NCBI RefSeq assembly: GCF_000739775.1
Contig: NZ_BBJH01000020.1
Coordinates: 1-64,000 of the forward strand
Direction of reading: 5' to 3'
Length of the DNA stretch: 64,000 nucleotides
DNA from: Paraburkholderia heleia NBRC 101817
Lineage (GTDB): Bacteria > Pseudomonadota > Gammaproteobacteria > Burkholderiales > Burkholderiaceae
Shown here: positions 8,916-17,936 of the stretch, one piece after another
Position numbering within the stretch: position 1 is the stretch's first letter
Layout: the number at the start of each line of letters is the position of its first letter
The notes under the pieces: model-generated
What the model was told of the DNA's origin: nothing
Databases searched by the model: none
Seen by the model: only the letters and a program-made list of their open reading frames with translations
Position numbers and translations under genes: made by a program

Positions 8916-9776
8916 TTACTTCGCCTTCACGCGGCGCACGTGCTCTTCGAGTTCCGTGAACGACGGACGCTCGGTCGAGAACAGCACCTTGCGGCCGAAC
9001 TCCACGGCAATGGCCGGCGCGTAGCCGTTCAGGCTCGCGAGGATCGTCACCTTGATGCACTGGAACATCTTGGTCGACTCGGTCACGCGCTGCTCCGCGA
9101 GGCTCGAGAGCGGGCCGATCAGGCCGTACGAAAGCAGAATGCCGAGGAACGTGCCGACCAGCGCCTGGGCGATCATCTCGCCGAGCACCGCGGGCGGCTT
9201 GTCGGCGGACGCCATGGTGTGAACCACGCCCATCACCGCCGCGACGATACCGAACGCCGGCATCGCGTCGCCCACCTTGGCGAGCGCATGGGCGGGCGCC
9301 TCGCCTTCGGCGTGGTGCGTTTCGATTTCCTCGTCCATGAGGCTTTCGATCTCGAAGGCGTTCATGTTGCCGCCCACCATGAGACGCAAGTAGTCGGTGA
9401 GAAATTCGACGATGTGGTGGTCGGCCAGGATCTTCGGATACTGGGTGAAAATCGGGCTCTTCTGCGGATCGTCGATATCCGCTTCGAGCGTGAGCGTGCC
9501 TTCCTTTCGCGCCTTCGCGAGCAGGACATAGAGCAGCGCGAGCAGCTCCATGTACACGTCCTTGTTGTATTTGGCGCCCTTGAACAACGTGGGAAGCACG
9601 CGCAGGGTGGCCTTGATGGTCTTGATGCCGTTGCCGAGGATGAACGCGCCGACGCCAGCACCACCGATCATGAGCAGCTCCATCGGCTGCATGAGCGCGG
9701 CCAGATGGCCGCCCTCCAGTGCATAGCCGCCGAAGACGCAAAGGATCGTCAAGAGGGTTCCAACGATAATCAGCAC
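8916..9776 (-). CDS. motA: MotA, flagellar motor stator protein
   Basis: Stator channel subunit, 286 residues and four transmembrane segments (about 2-22, 30-50, 168-190 and 200-222). The large cytoplasmic loop between segments 2 and 3 holds the charged residues that meet FliG in known MotA proteins. The stretch AFGIVAAVMGVVHTM is typical of MotA. It is the first gene of motA-motB-cheY-cheA and has a sigma-28 type promoter about 60 bases upstream. Confidence 0.97.
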   Translation of the reverse strand: MLIIVGTLLTILCVFGGYALEGGHLAALMQPMELLMIGGAGVGAFILGNGIKTIKATLRVLPTLFKGAKYNKDVYMELLALLYVLLAKARKEGTLTLEADIDDPQKSPIFTQYPKILADHHIVEFLTDYLRLMVGGNMNAFEIESLMDEEIETHHAEGEAPAHALAKVGDAMPAFGIVAAVMGVVHTMASADKPPAVLGEMIAQALVGTFLGILLSYGLIGPLSSLAEQRVTESTKMFQCIKVTILASLNGYAPAIAVEFGRKVLFSTERPSFTELEEHVRRVKAK

Positions 9777-9835
9777 TGCCGGGTCCTCACTAGAAATGCG
9801 CCGCGAACCGCCGTCGGCCCGCGCCCTTAGCTGGG

Positions 9836-9862
9836 TTTACGGCAACGGCGCGAAAAACTTTG
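9836..9862 (-). promoter_or_regulatory. Sigma-28 (FliA) type promoter of the motA operon
   Basis: Read on the minus strand the site is CAAAGTTT, 11 bases, GCCGTAAA. The enteric sigma-28 consensus is TAAAGTTT-N11-GCCGATAA. Spacing is exact and it lies about 60 bases before the motA start. It implies that motAB and the downstream che genes are late (class III) flagellar genes. Confidence 0.75.
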
Positions 9863-10137
9863 GCTTTGAATGGGCGCGGATCGTAAGCCGGCCGGGCATC
9901 TGCCGCCGGCCTGGCATCGGCGTGACGGGAGAATCTGGGGCCGGTTCGCAAAGCCCCGCGGGAAGGGAGGCAGCTCGCGCCTGCGACTGCTTGTGACGAT
10001 GCCGCCGCGCCGCGGCGGGGGCCGTCCGGCGGCGCTGCGCGGCCTTTGCGTCGGGACGGGCCGGGTTTATCCGGAGGCCCGGCCTGCACGGACGGCAGCA
10101 AGCGGCATCAATCGAGGTCAAGCCGCGTCGATCTGTC
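9863..10137. other. Spacer between flhC and motA upstream of the sigma-28 site
   Basis: Beyond the sigma-28 site at 9836-9862, the roughly 360 bases between flhC and motA hold GC-rich inverted repeats, one near 10059-10085, without a clear U-tract. No gene is visible. Confidence 0.5.
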
Positions 10138-10680
10138 TCAGGCGGCGATCTGCGAGGCAAGCGCATTGCGCCGGGTGCGGCCCGCCCGCGAGGGCGGCTG
10201 GCACAGCCCGCAGACGAAGCCGCGCTGCGGGTCGTGCGCGTGAGCCACGTAACGGCCGCCGCAACGGCTGCACGGCGTCATCTGCAAGAGGCCCGACGAG
10301 AAATAGCGCACGAGCGTCCAGGCGCGCGTCAGGCTCAGTGCGGGCGTTTCGTCGTGCAGCCGCAGGTGCTCGAGATAGAGCCGGTAGCTCTTCACGATCG
10401 CGTGGATCGGCTCGCAGCGCGCGTGGCGGCTCATGAACATGAACGTGTTGTAGAACAGCGAGGAATGGACGTTGGGCTGCCAGGTCATGAACCAGTCTGT
10501 CGAAAACGGCAGCATGCCCTTGGGCGGCGACTCGCCCTTCACTTCCTTGTAAAGGCGGATGAGCCGGTCGCGCGAAAGCGAGGTCTCCGCTTCGAGCAGT
10601 TGCAGACGCGCGCCCAGTTCGATCAGCTCGATCGCGAGCGCGATCTCCTTGACCTCCTGCACCACACTCTTTGTCGCCAT
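10138..10680 (-). CDS. flhC: FlhC, flagellar master regulator subunit
   Basis: DNA-binding partner of FlhD in the FlhD4C2 activator of flagellar class II genes. The 180-residue product has the family's zinc site near the C-terminus (CSRCGG, then CGLC) and the typical LEAETSLSRDRLIRLYKEV helix-turn-helix region. I start at the ATG giving MATKSVVQEVKEI (10680). The frame stays open further upstream to 10743, but family members begin close to this Met. It follows flhD by about 105 bases. Confidence 0.95.
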   Translation of the reverse strand: MATKSVVQEVKEIALAIELIELGARLQLLEAETSLSRDRLIRLYKEVKGESPPKGMLPFSTDWFMTWQPNVHSSLFYNTFMFMSRHARCEPIHAIVKSYRLYLEHLRLHDETPALSLTRAWTLVRYFSSGLLQMTPCSRCGGRYVAHAHDPQRGFVCGLCQPPSRAGRTRRNALASQIAA

Positions 10681-10785
10681 AGACACCCGTTGGAAGCCGC
10701 AATGGAATGCGCTTGCCCTCTGCCGCCGTTCAGGTAGCCGCAAGGGTGCAATGCGCGGCCGCGCTGCAGCGCGGGGCGAAGCGGT

Positions 10786-11103
10786 TCAGCCGATCTGCTC
10801 GATGTCCTGGCCCGCCATGATGATCGCCGAGTGGGTCAGCGCGATTTTGCCCTTGTCGGCAAGCGCGCTCAGGATGGCGTGGTCGTCGAACCGGAAGCGG
10901 CAAAGCAACTGGTTCGATGCGGCAAGGCGTACGGTCTGCGCGAAAGTGAGATTGGCGAGCACCTCGGCAGATTGCTCGGAGATGCCCATGCGGAACATGC
11001 CCGCCGACTTGTCCTCGCGCAAAAGACGTTGCGCGAGCAACAGGTACGACAAGTTCACTTCCTTGATCTCACCCAGCATGTCGCTGTGCGTCGTCGCGCT
11101 CAT
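10786..11103 (-). CDS. flhD: FlhD, flagellar master regulator subunit
   Basis: Partner subunit of FlhC, 105 residues, starting MSATTHSDMLGEIKEVNLSY. The stretch LSYLLLAQRLLREDK and the single Cys in QLLCRFRFDD match FlhD, where that Cys can link the dimer. The frame is open upstream to 11394, but the family start is the ATG at 11103. flhDC is directly upstream of the motA-che genes, as in other Burkholderia-type genomes. Confidence 0.95.
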   Translation of the reverse strand: MSATTHSDMLGEIKEVNLSYLLLAQRLLREDKSAGMFRMGISEQSAEVLANLTFAQTVRLAASNQLLCRFRFDDHAILSALADKGKIALTHSAIIMAGQDIEQIG

Positions 11104-11377
11104 GGATTTCCCCGAATCAAATCGCGGCGGCTGGTCGGACCGCCCGCGGAAAACGTTTGCTCGCCCGGATACAACCCGAGTGCATCCGAACGGCCTGTTT
11201 ATGGTCGTGGGTCCATTGTGGCCGGGGTGGGAACAAATGGAAATCGGACGGATGCCGCGACGCGTTGCGAGAAAAAGTTTCGCTAACGTGTAGGAATTTT
11301 TCTGACAAAGAGGCAGGAGCAGCGGCGGGGGGCGGTGCGCACCATGTCGCGCGCATAAGCCGCGAAATGGTGCGCCG
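11104..11377 (-). promoter_or_regulatory. Probable long flhDC leader region
   Basis: About 270 bases separate the flhD start from the candidate promoter at 11378-11405. No gene is supported here. E. coli flhDC also has a long regulated leader, so post-transcriptional control is plausible, but no specific site is identified. Confidence 0.4.
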
Positions 11378-11405
11378 ATTATAGGCTTTTTCATGGATGC
11401 GTCAC
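11378..11405 (-). promoter_or_regulatory. Candidate sigma-70 type promoter for flhDC
   Basis: On the minus strand a perfect TATAAT lies at 11383-11378. A GTGACG (four of six matches to TTGACA) lies 16 bases upstream, at 11405-11400. It sits in a locally AT-rich patch of a GC-rich region. The remaining sequence to 11700 contains no gene I can support, and I found no convincing promoter for the plus-strand glycosyltransferase. Confidence 0.45.
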
Positions 11406-11700
11406 GCGTGCGTGCTAGCCGCCCTGCGCGCAGCCCTCACATGCCTGCCTTTTGACCCTTGTTCGGCCATCCAGGCACGCGGCTTGCGCAGTGCGCGCGC
11501 AAGCCGCGTCACGCTTTGCAATGGGCTCTTACACCTGCTGTATCCCGCTGTAACAACATTAAGCGTTTGCAAAACCGCGTGTATCGGGCCGCGAAATGGC
11601 CATAATCGCCCTCAGGGATAACCCGATACGTTGTACCGCCGCAGTGCCGCATCACAGCGTTTCGTTGCACACGCGGCTCTTTTGCCCAGGAGATCGAACA

Positions 11701-12765
11701 ATGCGAATCGCACAAATTGCGCCACTTTATGAAGCCGTTCCGCCCAAGCTTTATGGCGGCACCGAGCGCGTCGTGTCCTACCTGACCGAAGCGCTGGTCG
11801 ACCTCGGCCACGATGTGACGCTGTTCGCCAGCGGCGATTCGGTCACCTCGGCGAACCTCGAAGCCGCCTGGCCGCGCGCACTGCGTCTGGATCCGACGAT
11901 CCGCGACGCACTGGCCCCGCACATGGTGCTGCTCGAGCGCGTGCGCCGCGTCGCGCACGAATTCGACGTGCTGCACTTCCACCTCGACTACCTCCCGTTT
12001 CCGCTTTTCACGACCATGGACGCGCCGTTCGTCACGACGCTCCACGGCCGCCTCGACCTGCCGGAGCTGCAACCGGTATTCGAGCAGTTCCCGAACGCCC
12101 CGGTGATCTCGATTTCGGATTCGCAGCGCCAGCCCTTGCCGCAGGCCGCGTGGCAGAACACGATCTATCACGGCCTGCCAAAGAACCTCCTCACGCCGCA
12201 GGCCGACCGCAAGCCCGAGTACCTCGCGTTCCTCGGCCGGATCTGCCCGGAAAAGCGCGTGGACACGGCGATCAGGATCGCCGCGCTCTCCGGCCTGCCG
12301 CTGAAGATCGCCGCCAAGGTCGACAAGGTCGACGAGGACTACTTCAAGACCGAGATCGAGCCGCTGCTTTCGCAGGCCCACGTGGAATTCATCGGCGAGA
12401 TCAACGAAGAGCAGAAGCCCGCGTTCCTTTCGGGCGCGAAAGCGCTGCTGTTCCCGATCGACTGGTCCGAACCGTTCGGCCTCGTGATGATCGAGGCGAT
12501 GGCGTGCGGCACGCCGGTGATCGCCTTCAACCGCGGTTCAGTGCCGGAAGTGATCGACCCGGGCGTGACCGGTTATGTCGTCGAGGACGTGCAAGGCGCC
12601 GTGGCCGCGCTTCAGAATATCGATTCGCTTTCGCGGGTGGCGATTCGCAACCAGTTCGAACACCGTTTCACGTCGCACATCATGGCCGGCAATTATGTCG
12701 ACACGTATACGGCGCTGATCGAAGCGGCACAGCGTCCGGTACTGCGTCGCGTCGCGGCTGGCTGA
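11701..12765 (+). CDS. Glycosyltransferase family 4 protein
   Basis: Predicted retaining GT-B glycosyltransferase of 354 residues. The N-terminal domain begins MRIAQIAPLYEAVPP, with the acceptor-side loop GGTERVVSYL. The C-terminal domain has FLGRICPEKRVDTAI and the nucleotide-sugar E-x7-E motif in EPFGLVMIEAMACGTPVIAF. The start at 11701 has AGGAG nine bases upstream. It stands alone between flhD (opposite strand) and the terminator at 12873-12903. Donor and acceptor are unknown. Proximity to flhDC alone does not make it a flagellar gene. Confidence 0.9.
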   Translation: MRIAQIAPLYEAVPPKLYGGTERVVSYLTEALVDLGHDVTLFASGDSVTSANLEAAWPRALRLDPTIRDALAPHMVLLERVRRVAHEFDVLHFHLDYLPFPLFTTMDAPFVTTLHGRLDLPELQPVFEQFPNAPVISISDSQRQPLPQAAWQNTIYHGLPKNLLTPQADRKPEYLAFLGRICPEKRVDTAIRIAALSGLPLKIAAKVDKVDEDYFKTEIEPLLSQAHVEFIGEINEEQKPAFLSGAKALLFPIDWSEPFGLVMIEAMACGTPVIAFNRGSVPEVIDPGVTGYVVEDVQGAVAALQNIDSLSRVAIRNQFEHRFTSHIMAGNYVDTYTALIEAAQRPVLRRVAAG

Positions 12766-12872
12766 GTGCGAAGCATTCCATTTTTCGCCGTCAATCCAGA
12801 CGAATGCGCACCGTGAATCGTTTGCGAGTCGTCGAATAGCGCCATTGCGCGCTGATTACAGAAGACGCACAA

Positions 12873-12903
12873 AAAAGAGCCGCATGATTCGTGCGGCTCT
12901 TTT
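12873..12903 (+). terminator. Intrinsic terminator after the GT4 gene, probably bidirectional
   Basis: The inverted repeat AGAGCCGCA (12876-12884) and TGCGGCTCT (12892-12900) is extended by flanking A and T bases. It lies between converging genes, the GT4 gene (plus) and the H-NS gene (minus). Confidence 0.85.
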
Positions 12904-12954
12904 ATTGCATTTGCGGTTGCGGCGGTATGGCGGCCGGGCTGTTCCCCGTATGCG

Positions 12955-13251
12955 TCAGGCGATCAGGTAGCGTTCGCGGTTCTTGCCGGCGATCCACTTG
13001 GGCGGCTTGCCGCGCCCGCTCCAGGTCGCGCCGGACTTGGGGTCCTGATAGCGCGCGGGCAGCGGCGCCTTTTTCGGCGGGCGCCCGCGGCGCGCGGCCT
13101 CGGCAAAGCCCAGATCCTGGGCGGAAAGGCCGTACTCGGCGATCTTTTCCCTGATCGTGGCGATGACGTCCGCAATCTCCGTGCGCCGCGCCTCTTCGGC
13201 CTGAGCCTGGAGTTTTGCGATCTGCGCCTTGATTTCCGTATATTGCGACAT
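12955..13251 (-). CDS. H-NS family DNA-binding protein
   Basis: Nucleoid protein of 98 residues that silences AT-rich, often foreign DNA. It has an N-terminal coiled-coil oligomerisation helix (about 1-55), a linker RRGRPPKKAP, and the C-terminal DNA-binding motif WSGRGKPPKW of the beta-proteobacterial H-NS type. I start at the ATG at 13251 because GGGGG lies seven bases before it. An ATG two codons upstream is too close to that site. The AT-rich divergent region with aqpZ is a natural place for autoregulation (inference). Confidence 0.93.
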   Translation of the reverse strand: MSQYTEIKAQIAKLQAQAEEARRTEIADVIATIREKIAEYGLSAQDLGFAEAARRGRPPKKAPLPARYQDPKSGATWSGRGKPPKWIAGKNRERYLIA

Positions 13252-13537
13252 TTCCATTCCCCCTTCATTGCTCTTGAAACCGGCTCGATCGGAGATTAGA
13301 CGCAAATAACGGAATTCGCAATCGCTATTATTACTGCCTTTTCACTCCATTCTTCAATTTAACGATCGACCGGCTCCAGCGCAATTGCGCGCACATCGAT
13401 CGCAATAATTCGACCAATTACGTCGAAATTGACAATCCTTGACAGCATCGAAAAGGGCGACTGCATAGAATCTGGCATTTCCCGGTGCCGGCACTTTACG
13501 CGGCGCCGTCAAAATCGACTTTTCGAGGTGTCACGCA
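13252..13537. promoter_or_regulatory. AT-rich divergent region between the H-NS gene and aqpZ
   Basis: From about 13300 to 13440 the sequence is clearly richer in A and T than the flanks, including the run around 13321-13365. Two TTGACA hexamers in direct repeat lie at 13429-13434 and 13439-13444, with TAGAAT at 13466-13471. They are possible promoter parts for aqpZ, but the spacing is not ideal. Confidence 0.4.
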
Positions 13538-14284
13538 ATGCACTTATCCAGGCGTCTCATTGCCGAGATGTTCGGCACTTTCTGGCTCGTTCTGGGTGGC
13601 TGCGGCAGCGCCGTGCTCGCGGCCAACTTCGCCGGCCCGGTTCACGGGCTCGGCATCGGCTTCGTGGGTGTGTCTCTCGCATTCGGCCTGACCGTGCTCA
13701 CCATGGCCTTCGCCATCGGCCCTATTTCGGGCTGCCATCTGAACCCCGCCGTGAGCGTGGGCCTGACCGTGGCGGGCCGCTTCCCGGCGCGCGACCTCGT
13801 GCCCTATATCGCCGCACAGGTCCTGGGCGCGGTGATCGGCGCGTTCGTGCTCGCGCTCATCGCAACCGGCAAGCCGGGCTTCGACCTCGTCGCGAGCGGC
13901 TTCGCGACCAACGGTTACGGCGAGCACTCGCCGGGCCACTACGCCATGGGCGCCGCGTTCGTGTGCGAGGCCGTCATGACCGCGTTCTTCGTGTTCGTCA
14001 TTCTCGGCGCAACCGACCAGCGCGCGCCCGCAGGCTTCGCGCCGATCGCCATCGGCCTGTGCCTCACGCTCATTCACCTGATCTCGATTCCCGTCACCAA
14101 TACTTCGGTGAATCCGGCTCGCTCGACCGGCCCCGCGCTCTTCGTGGGCGGCGAGGCCATCTCGCAGTTGTGGCTGTTCTGGGTCGCGCCGATCGTCGGC
14201 GCCGTGATCGCGGGCATCGTCTACCCCGCGGTGGCAGGGCGGCGCGAAGTGGTCGCGGCTGTCGCCGCGTGCGAAAAGGCCTGA
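13538..14284 (+). CDS. aqpZ: Aquaporin Z-type water channel
   Basis: Inner-membrane MIP-family channel of 248 residues with six predicted transmembrane segments. Both half-helix NPA motifs are intact: HLNPAVS in the first half and SVNPARS in the second. The Arg after the second NPA belongs to the selectivity filter. The residues and length fit AqpZ rather than the longer glycerol facilitators. It is a single gene, divergent from the H-NS gene. Confidence 0.94.
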   Translation: MHLSRRLIAEMFGTFWLVLGGCGSAVLAANFAGPVHGLGIGFVGVSLAFGLTVLTMAFAIGPISGCHLNPAVSVGLTVAGRFPARDLVPYIAAQVLGAVIGAFVLALIATGKPGFDLVASGFATNGYGEHSPGHYAMGAAFVCEAVMTAFFVFVILGATDQRAPAGFAPIAIGLCLTLIHLISIPVTNTSVNPARSTGPALFVGGEAISQLWLFWVAPIVGAVIAGIVYPAVAGRREVVAAVAACEKA

Positions 14285-14495
14285 CGCGTACTCACGCGCC
14301 TCGCCGGCTCGAACCGCGCCGAACCGCGGCACATTCACCGTGCAACGGCAACGGGCGCTTCGGCGCCCATTTGTCTTGCCGGCCCTGGCGCTGCAAGCGT
14401 GCCGCCCGTGCGCGGCTGAGCGGGGCCACGGCGCCCGCGCTGCTAGAATCAGGCGAATTTCCCACCGTCTCGTCACCTGGAGCATCACGCCCGGC

Positions 14496-15230
14496 ATGAA
14501 GCGCCCACGCCCCCGGCCGGTCCGGCTCGCTCCGACGCTCGCCGCAGGTCTGAGCGCACTGTTATACGCCTGCGCGCCGCTGCCGCAGGCAAGCGCGCCC
14601 ACGAATGGGGGCGAGGCAACGCAAACGAGCGCGAGCAGTGCGCCCGCCGCTCGCAATCCACAAGACCCGCGCAACGTCGAGACACTCATCTTCGTGAGGC
14701 ATGGCGAAAAGCCGCCAGAGGGATTCGGCCAGCTCGACTGCAAGGGGCTGAACCGCGCGCTCGCGCTGCCCGCCGTGATCGCGGCCAAGTACGGCAAGCC
14801 CGATGCGATCTACGCGCCCGACCCCGGCGAGCAAAAGGAAGACAACGGCCATTCTTATTACTACGTGCGCCCGCTCGCGACGATCGAGCCGACCGCGATC
14901 CAGTTCGGCATGCCGATCCAGACGCCGTTTGGCTATTCGAAGATCGACGCGCTGCAAGCCACGCTCGTCGATCCGCAGTGGCGCGGCCGTACCGTGCTCG
15001 TCGCGTGGGAGCATCGGGAAATCGAGACGCTCGTGCGCCGCGTCGTCGCTGCACACGGCGGCAGCGCGAGCGACGTACCGCGCTGGGAGAGTGCGGACTT
15101 CGACAGCATCTATGTGGTGCGCATCGACTGGAGCGGCGCCGGCGCGCGCGCGCGTTTCTCGCATGAGCACGAAGGGCTCGATGGTCGTGCGGACGACTGC
15201 CCGTGCGCGCAACTGCCCGCCGCGCAATAA
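14496..15230 (+). CDS. Histidine-phosphatase-like lipoprotein
   Basis: The 244-residue product starts with a signal peptide ending in a lipobox-like LLYAC (Cys about residue 29), so the mature protein is probably a lipoprotein. The phosphoglycerate-mutase/histidine-phosphatase signature FVRHGEKPPEG follows at about residue 67, and a second conserved region is WEHREIETLV. Many of the usual intermediate residues are altered, so catalysis is uncertain. The start at 14496 has GGAG about 13 bases upstream. Substrate unknown. Confidence 0.8.
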   Translation: MKRPRPRPVRLAPTLAAGLSALLYACAPLPQASAPTNGGEATQTSASSAPAARNPQDPRNVETLIFVRHGEKPPEGFGQLDCKGLNRALALPAVIAAKYGKPDAIYAPDPGEQKEDNGHSYYYVRPLATIEPTAIQFGMPIQTPFGYSKIDALQATLVDPQWRGRTVLVAWEHREIETLVRRVVAAHGGSASDVPRWESADFDSIYVVRIDWSGAGARARFSHEHEGLDGRADDCPCAQLPAAQ

Positions 15231-15339
15231 CCGTCCCGCAGTAGCCGTCCCGCAATCACCGCGCGGATGGAATCGCGACAGCGGTGATAGCGCGATTTGC
15301 ACCGCGCCTTTATTGCATCCGGTGATGGGCCCGTGCGGA

Positions 15340-16161
15340 CTACGACGCGAGTTCGTCGTCGAGCGCGAAAAGCTTGCGAAGATGATGCGCGACTCCGGCT
15401 TCGAAGTTGTTGCCGATGCGCGGCACCCGAGGCAGACGCTTGATGAGATCGGGATTGGCGTTGTTCATCATGAACGGATGACCCGCCGTTTCGAGCAGAT
15501 CGATATCGTTCATGTTGTCGCCGAACGCAACGCAACCGGCGGCGTCCACGCCGAGCCGGTCGAGCACGACACGCAGCGCACGGCCCTTCGAAACGCCGGC
15601 CACCATCACTTCGAGACAATCGGGCAGGGAGTAGGTGACATAGAGCGCGTCGCCGAACTCGCGCGCGAGATTTTGCGCGACGTGTGCGAGATCCGCCGGA
15701 TCGCCAATATAGAGCGCCTTGGCAATGCCTGCGCCTGCGTAGTCGCGCAGATCCGCGACACGGTACTCGAAGCCCGAGTCCTGGTGATACGCGAGCAGTT
15801 CGGGCGCGTCGCGGTCGATGAGCCAGGCGTCGTCGGTATAGATGCTCACGATCACGCGACCGTGCCCGCCCGCGGTGTCGGCGGCAACGAGACGTTCGAC
15901 CATGGGCGCGCCCAGATTGCTCGCGTGGATCAGCGTGTCGTCGGGCGCGTGCACGCGCGCGCCGTTCGCGGTGATGAGATATGGCCGGATGCCGAGCACG
16001 TCGCGAATGCCGGCCACGTCGCAATAGTGGCGGCCGGTCGCAATCACGAACGGCAGCCCCTGCGCATCGAGCGCGCCCAGCGTGGCAACCGTGAACGGAT
16101 CGACCTGATGGTCGCTATTGAGCAGCGTTCCGTCGAGATCGGTTGCAATGACCTTGTACAT
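15340..16161 (-). CDS. Cof-type HAD-IIB family hydrolase
   Basis: Predicted cytoplasmic sugar-phosphate or nucleotide phosphatase of 273 residues. Motif I is DLDGTLL with nucleophile D8 and acid D10, motif II lies in FVIATGRH, and motif IV is FGDNMNDIDLL. A C2 cap domain occupies about residues 85-190. This architecture matches YidA/Cof proteins. Its start is about 100 bases from the stop of the BadF-type kinase, in the same direction, so the two may be co-transcribed. Exact substrate unknown. Confidence 0.9.
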   Translation of the reverse strand: MYKVIATDLDGTLLNSDHQVDPFTVATLGALDAQGLPFVIATGRHYCDVAGIRDVLGIRPYLITANGARVHAPDDTLIHASNLGAPMVERLVAADTAGGHGRVIVSIYTDDAWLIDRDAPELLAYHQDSGFEYRVADLRDYAGAGIAKALYIGDPADLAHVAQNLAREFGDALYVTYSLPDCLEVMVAGVSKGRALRVVLDRLGVDAAGCVAFGDNMNDIDLLETAGHPFMMNNANPDLIKRLPRVPRIGNNFEAGVAHHLRKLFALDDELAS

Positions 16162-16263
16162 GGTGATCGGACAGCTAGCGGGAAACGTTGAATCGTAGCA
16201 TCTGCGGCGCGGCTATGCCGTCGGCCTACGTTCCCGACGTTCCCGCCCCTTCTCGCCTGCCGT

Positions 16264-17160
16264 TCAGCAGTGCGCGGCGGCGCGGGCCAGCCGCTGGGCC
16301 TCCATCTGCGCGAGCCGAAGCGCGCCGGTCGTGGAATCGGCGAGCGGCGCGCGCAGGCGGTCGCGCACCGCTTGCGGCACCCACTCGCGCAGCGGCTGCC
16401 CAAGGCCGCCCGAGAGCGCCGCCGGCAACTTGCCCGGAGGATCGAGGGCGGCAATGAGTTTCGCGATTTCCACGCCGGCTTCGGCGAGCAGCCTGGCGAC
16501 GAACGGATGTTCGCGATGCGCGAGGACGACCGGAGCGAGGCTGGCATAAGCCGTCTGGTTGGCCGCGCACTGCCACACGATAAGACTGTCGCGATCGGTG
16601 GCCTGCGCGTGCGCGAGCAGGGCCCGTGCGAAGTCGTCCATGGGCACGCGTGCATCGAGCGCCTGTTGCGCCCAGACGATTGCGCGCAGGCCGAGCCAGG
16701 CGCCGCTCGCTTCGTCTCCGGAGGGAAAGCCAAAACCGCCCGCAATGCGGCACTGGCCGTCCTCACCGAGGGCCGCGGCGATGCTGCCGGTGCCAAGGGC
16801 GACCACCACGCCTGGCGCGCCGCCGTGCGCGCCCAGCAGCGTCGTGTAGGCGTCGCTTTCCACCGCGAGTCCGGCCACCGGGGGCGCGGCGGCGAGAAAG
16901 GGCGCCAGCCAGGCGGGGTTGTTGACGCCCGCGAGCCCGCAGCCAAGCACGCATTGCGACCAGTCGAACGCGAGCCCCGCCTGTCCAAACGCCGCACGGC
17001 AGCCTTCCTCGATCGACTGCCAGGCGCGTTCGATACCGAGCCCGAGCCCCGACGGCCCCGCAGACGCGCGCGCGAGTTCGACGCCATTGGTATCGCCAAG
17101 CGCGATGCGCGTGCCGGTGCCGCCGCCGTCCACGCCAATCAACCAGGTGTATTTCTGCAT
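16264..17160 (-). CDS. BadF/BadG-type ATPase, probable N-acetylglucosamine kinase
   Basis: ASKHA-fold kinase of 298 residues. The phosphate-1 motif is IGVDGGGTGTRIAL, the phosphate-2 region is VVALGTGSIAAALG, and FGFPSGDEASGAWLG is typical of GlcNAc/glucosamine kinases of this family. The adenosine motif is AALSGGLGQPL. No cysteine cluster of the benzoyl-CoA reductase activators is present, which favours a sugar kinase. It precedes the HAD phosphatase on the same strand. Substrate assignment is inference. Confidence 0.8.
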   Translation of the reverse strand: MQKYTWLIGVDGGGTGTRIALGDTNGVELARASAGPSGLGLGIERAWQSIEEGCRAAFGQAGLAFDWSQCVLGCGLAGVNNPAWLAPFLAAAPPVAGLAVESDAYTTLLGAHGGAPGVVVALGTGSIAAALGEDGQCRIAGGFGFPSGDEASGAWLGLRAIVWAQQALDARVPMDDFARALLAHAQATDRDSLIVWQCAANQTAYASLAPVVLAHREHPFVARLLAEAGVEIAKLIAALDPPGKLPAALSGGLGQPLREWVPQAVRDRLRAPLADSTTGALRLAQMEAQRLARAAAHC

Positions 17161-17339
17161 GATGTCCGCCGCGCCTCGCGCGCCTGTGAGTCCACTTCGA
17201 AAGCCAGAATTCTTGTCGTGCCGCAGAGACTAACGGCTTCCCCGGGTTCGCACAATCGGCCATCCGGCCAGGGTGGCGGCGCGGCGCCGTTCCGCTATGC
17301 TTGCGTGGCTCGAACGACGTCTCGCAAGGAGAACTTTCC

Positions 17340-17936
17340 GTGACACACCGCTGCAACTGGGTATCGGCCGGCGCGTCGCCGCAGTACGTGCAATACCACG
17401 ACGAGGAGTGGGGCGTACCGTCGCGGGACGACCAGCACCTGTTCGAAATGATCGTGCTCGAGGGTGCGCAGGCCGGACTTTCGTGGTCCACGATACTCAA
17501 CAAACGCGAAGGCTATCGCCGCGCTTTCGCCAACTTCGACATCGCCAAGGTTGCGCGTTTTACGCCCCGGCACGTCGAAACGCTCATGCAGGACGCCTCG
17601 ATCGTGCGCAACCGGGCGAAGATCGAGGCTGCCGTCGCCAACGCCCGCGCCGTACAGCAGATCCAGGCGGAACACGGCTCGCTCGCGAAGTTCGTCTGGT
17701 CGTTCGTGAACGACACGCCCATCCAGAACGACCTCGCCTCGTATCGCGACGCACCGGCCTCTACCGAAGTCTCGGACGCCCTTAGCAAGGCGCTCAAAAA
17801 ATACGGCTGCAAATTCGTTGGCACGACGATCTGTTACGCGTTCATGCAGGCTGTCGGCATGGTCAACGACCATGAGCGCGACTGCATGTGCCGCAAGACC
17901 TGTGCAGCGCTGGGCAAAAAGAAGCGCCGTGCCTGA
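17340..17936 (+). CDS. tag: DNA-3-methyladenine glycosylase I
   Basis: Base-excision repair enzyme removing 3-methyladenine, 198 residues. Typical Tag features are RCNWVSAG at the N-terminus, YHDEEWGVP, the helix-hairpin region GLSWSTIL, and a C-terminal zinc-site-like DHERDCMC. I start at the GTG at 17340 because AAGGAG lies eight bases upstream and the family begins close to the Cys-Asn-Trp. The frame is open to an upstream ATG at 17301 without a ribosome site. Confidence 0.95.
   Translation: MTHRCNWVSAGASPQYVQYHDEEWGVPSRDDQHLFEMIVLEGAQAGLSWSTILNKREGYRRAFANFDIAKVARFTPRHVETLMQDASIVRNRAKIEAAVANARAVQQIQAEHGSLAKFVWSFVNDTPIQNDLASYRDAPASTEVSDALSKALKKYGCKFVGTTICYAFMQAVGMVNDHERDCMCRKTCAALGKKKRRA

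Noticed and set aside
10059..10085. Terminator after flhC
   Set aside because: GC-rich inverted repeat without a U-tract on the minus strand.
11701..12765. GT4 gene as a flagellin glycosyltransferase
   Set aside because: Only its nearness to flhDC suggests this. It is far from fliC and the glycosylation cluster, and its composition matches ordinary chromosomal genes.
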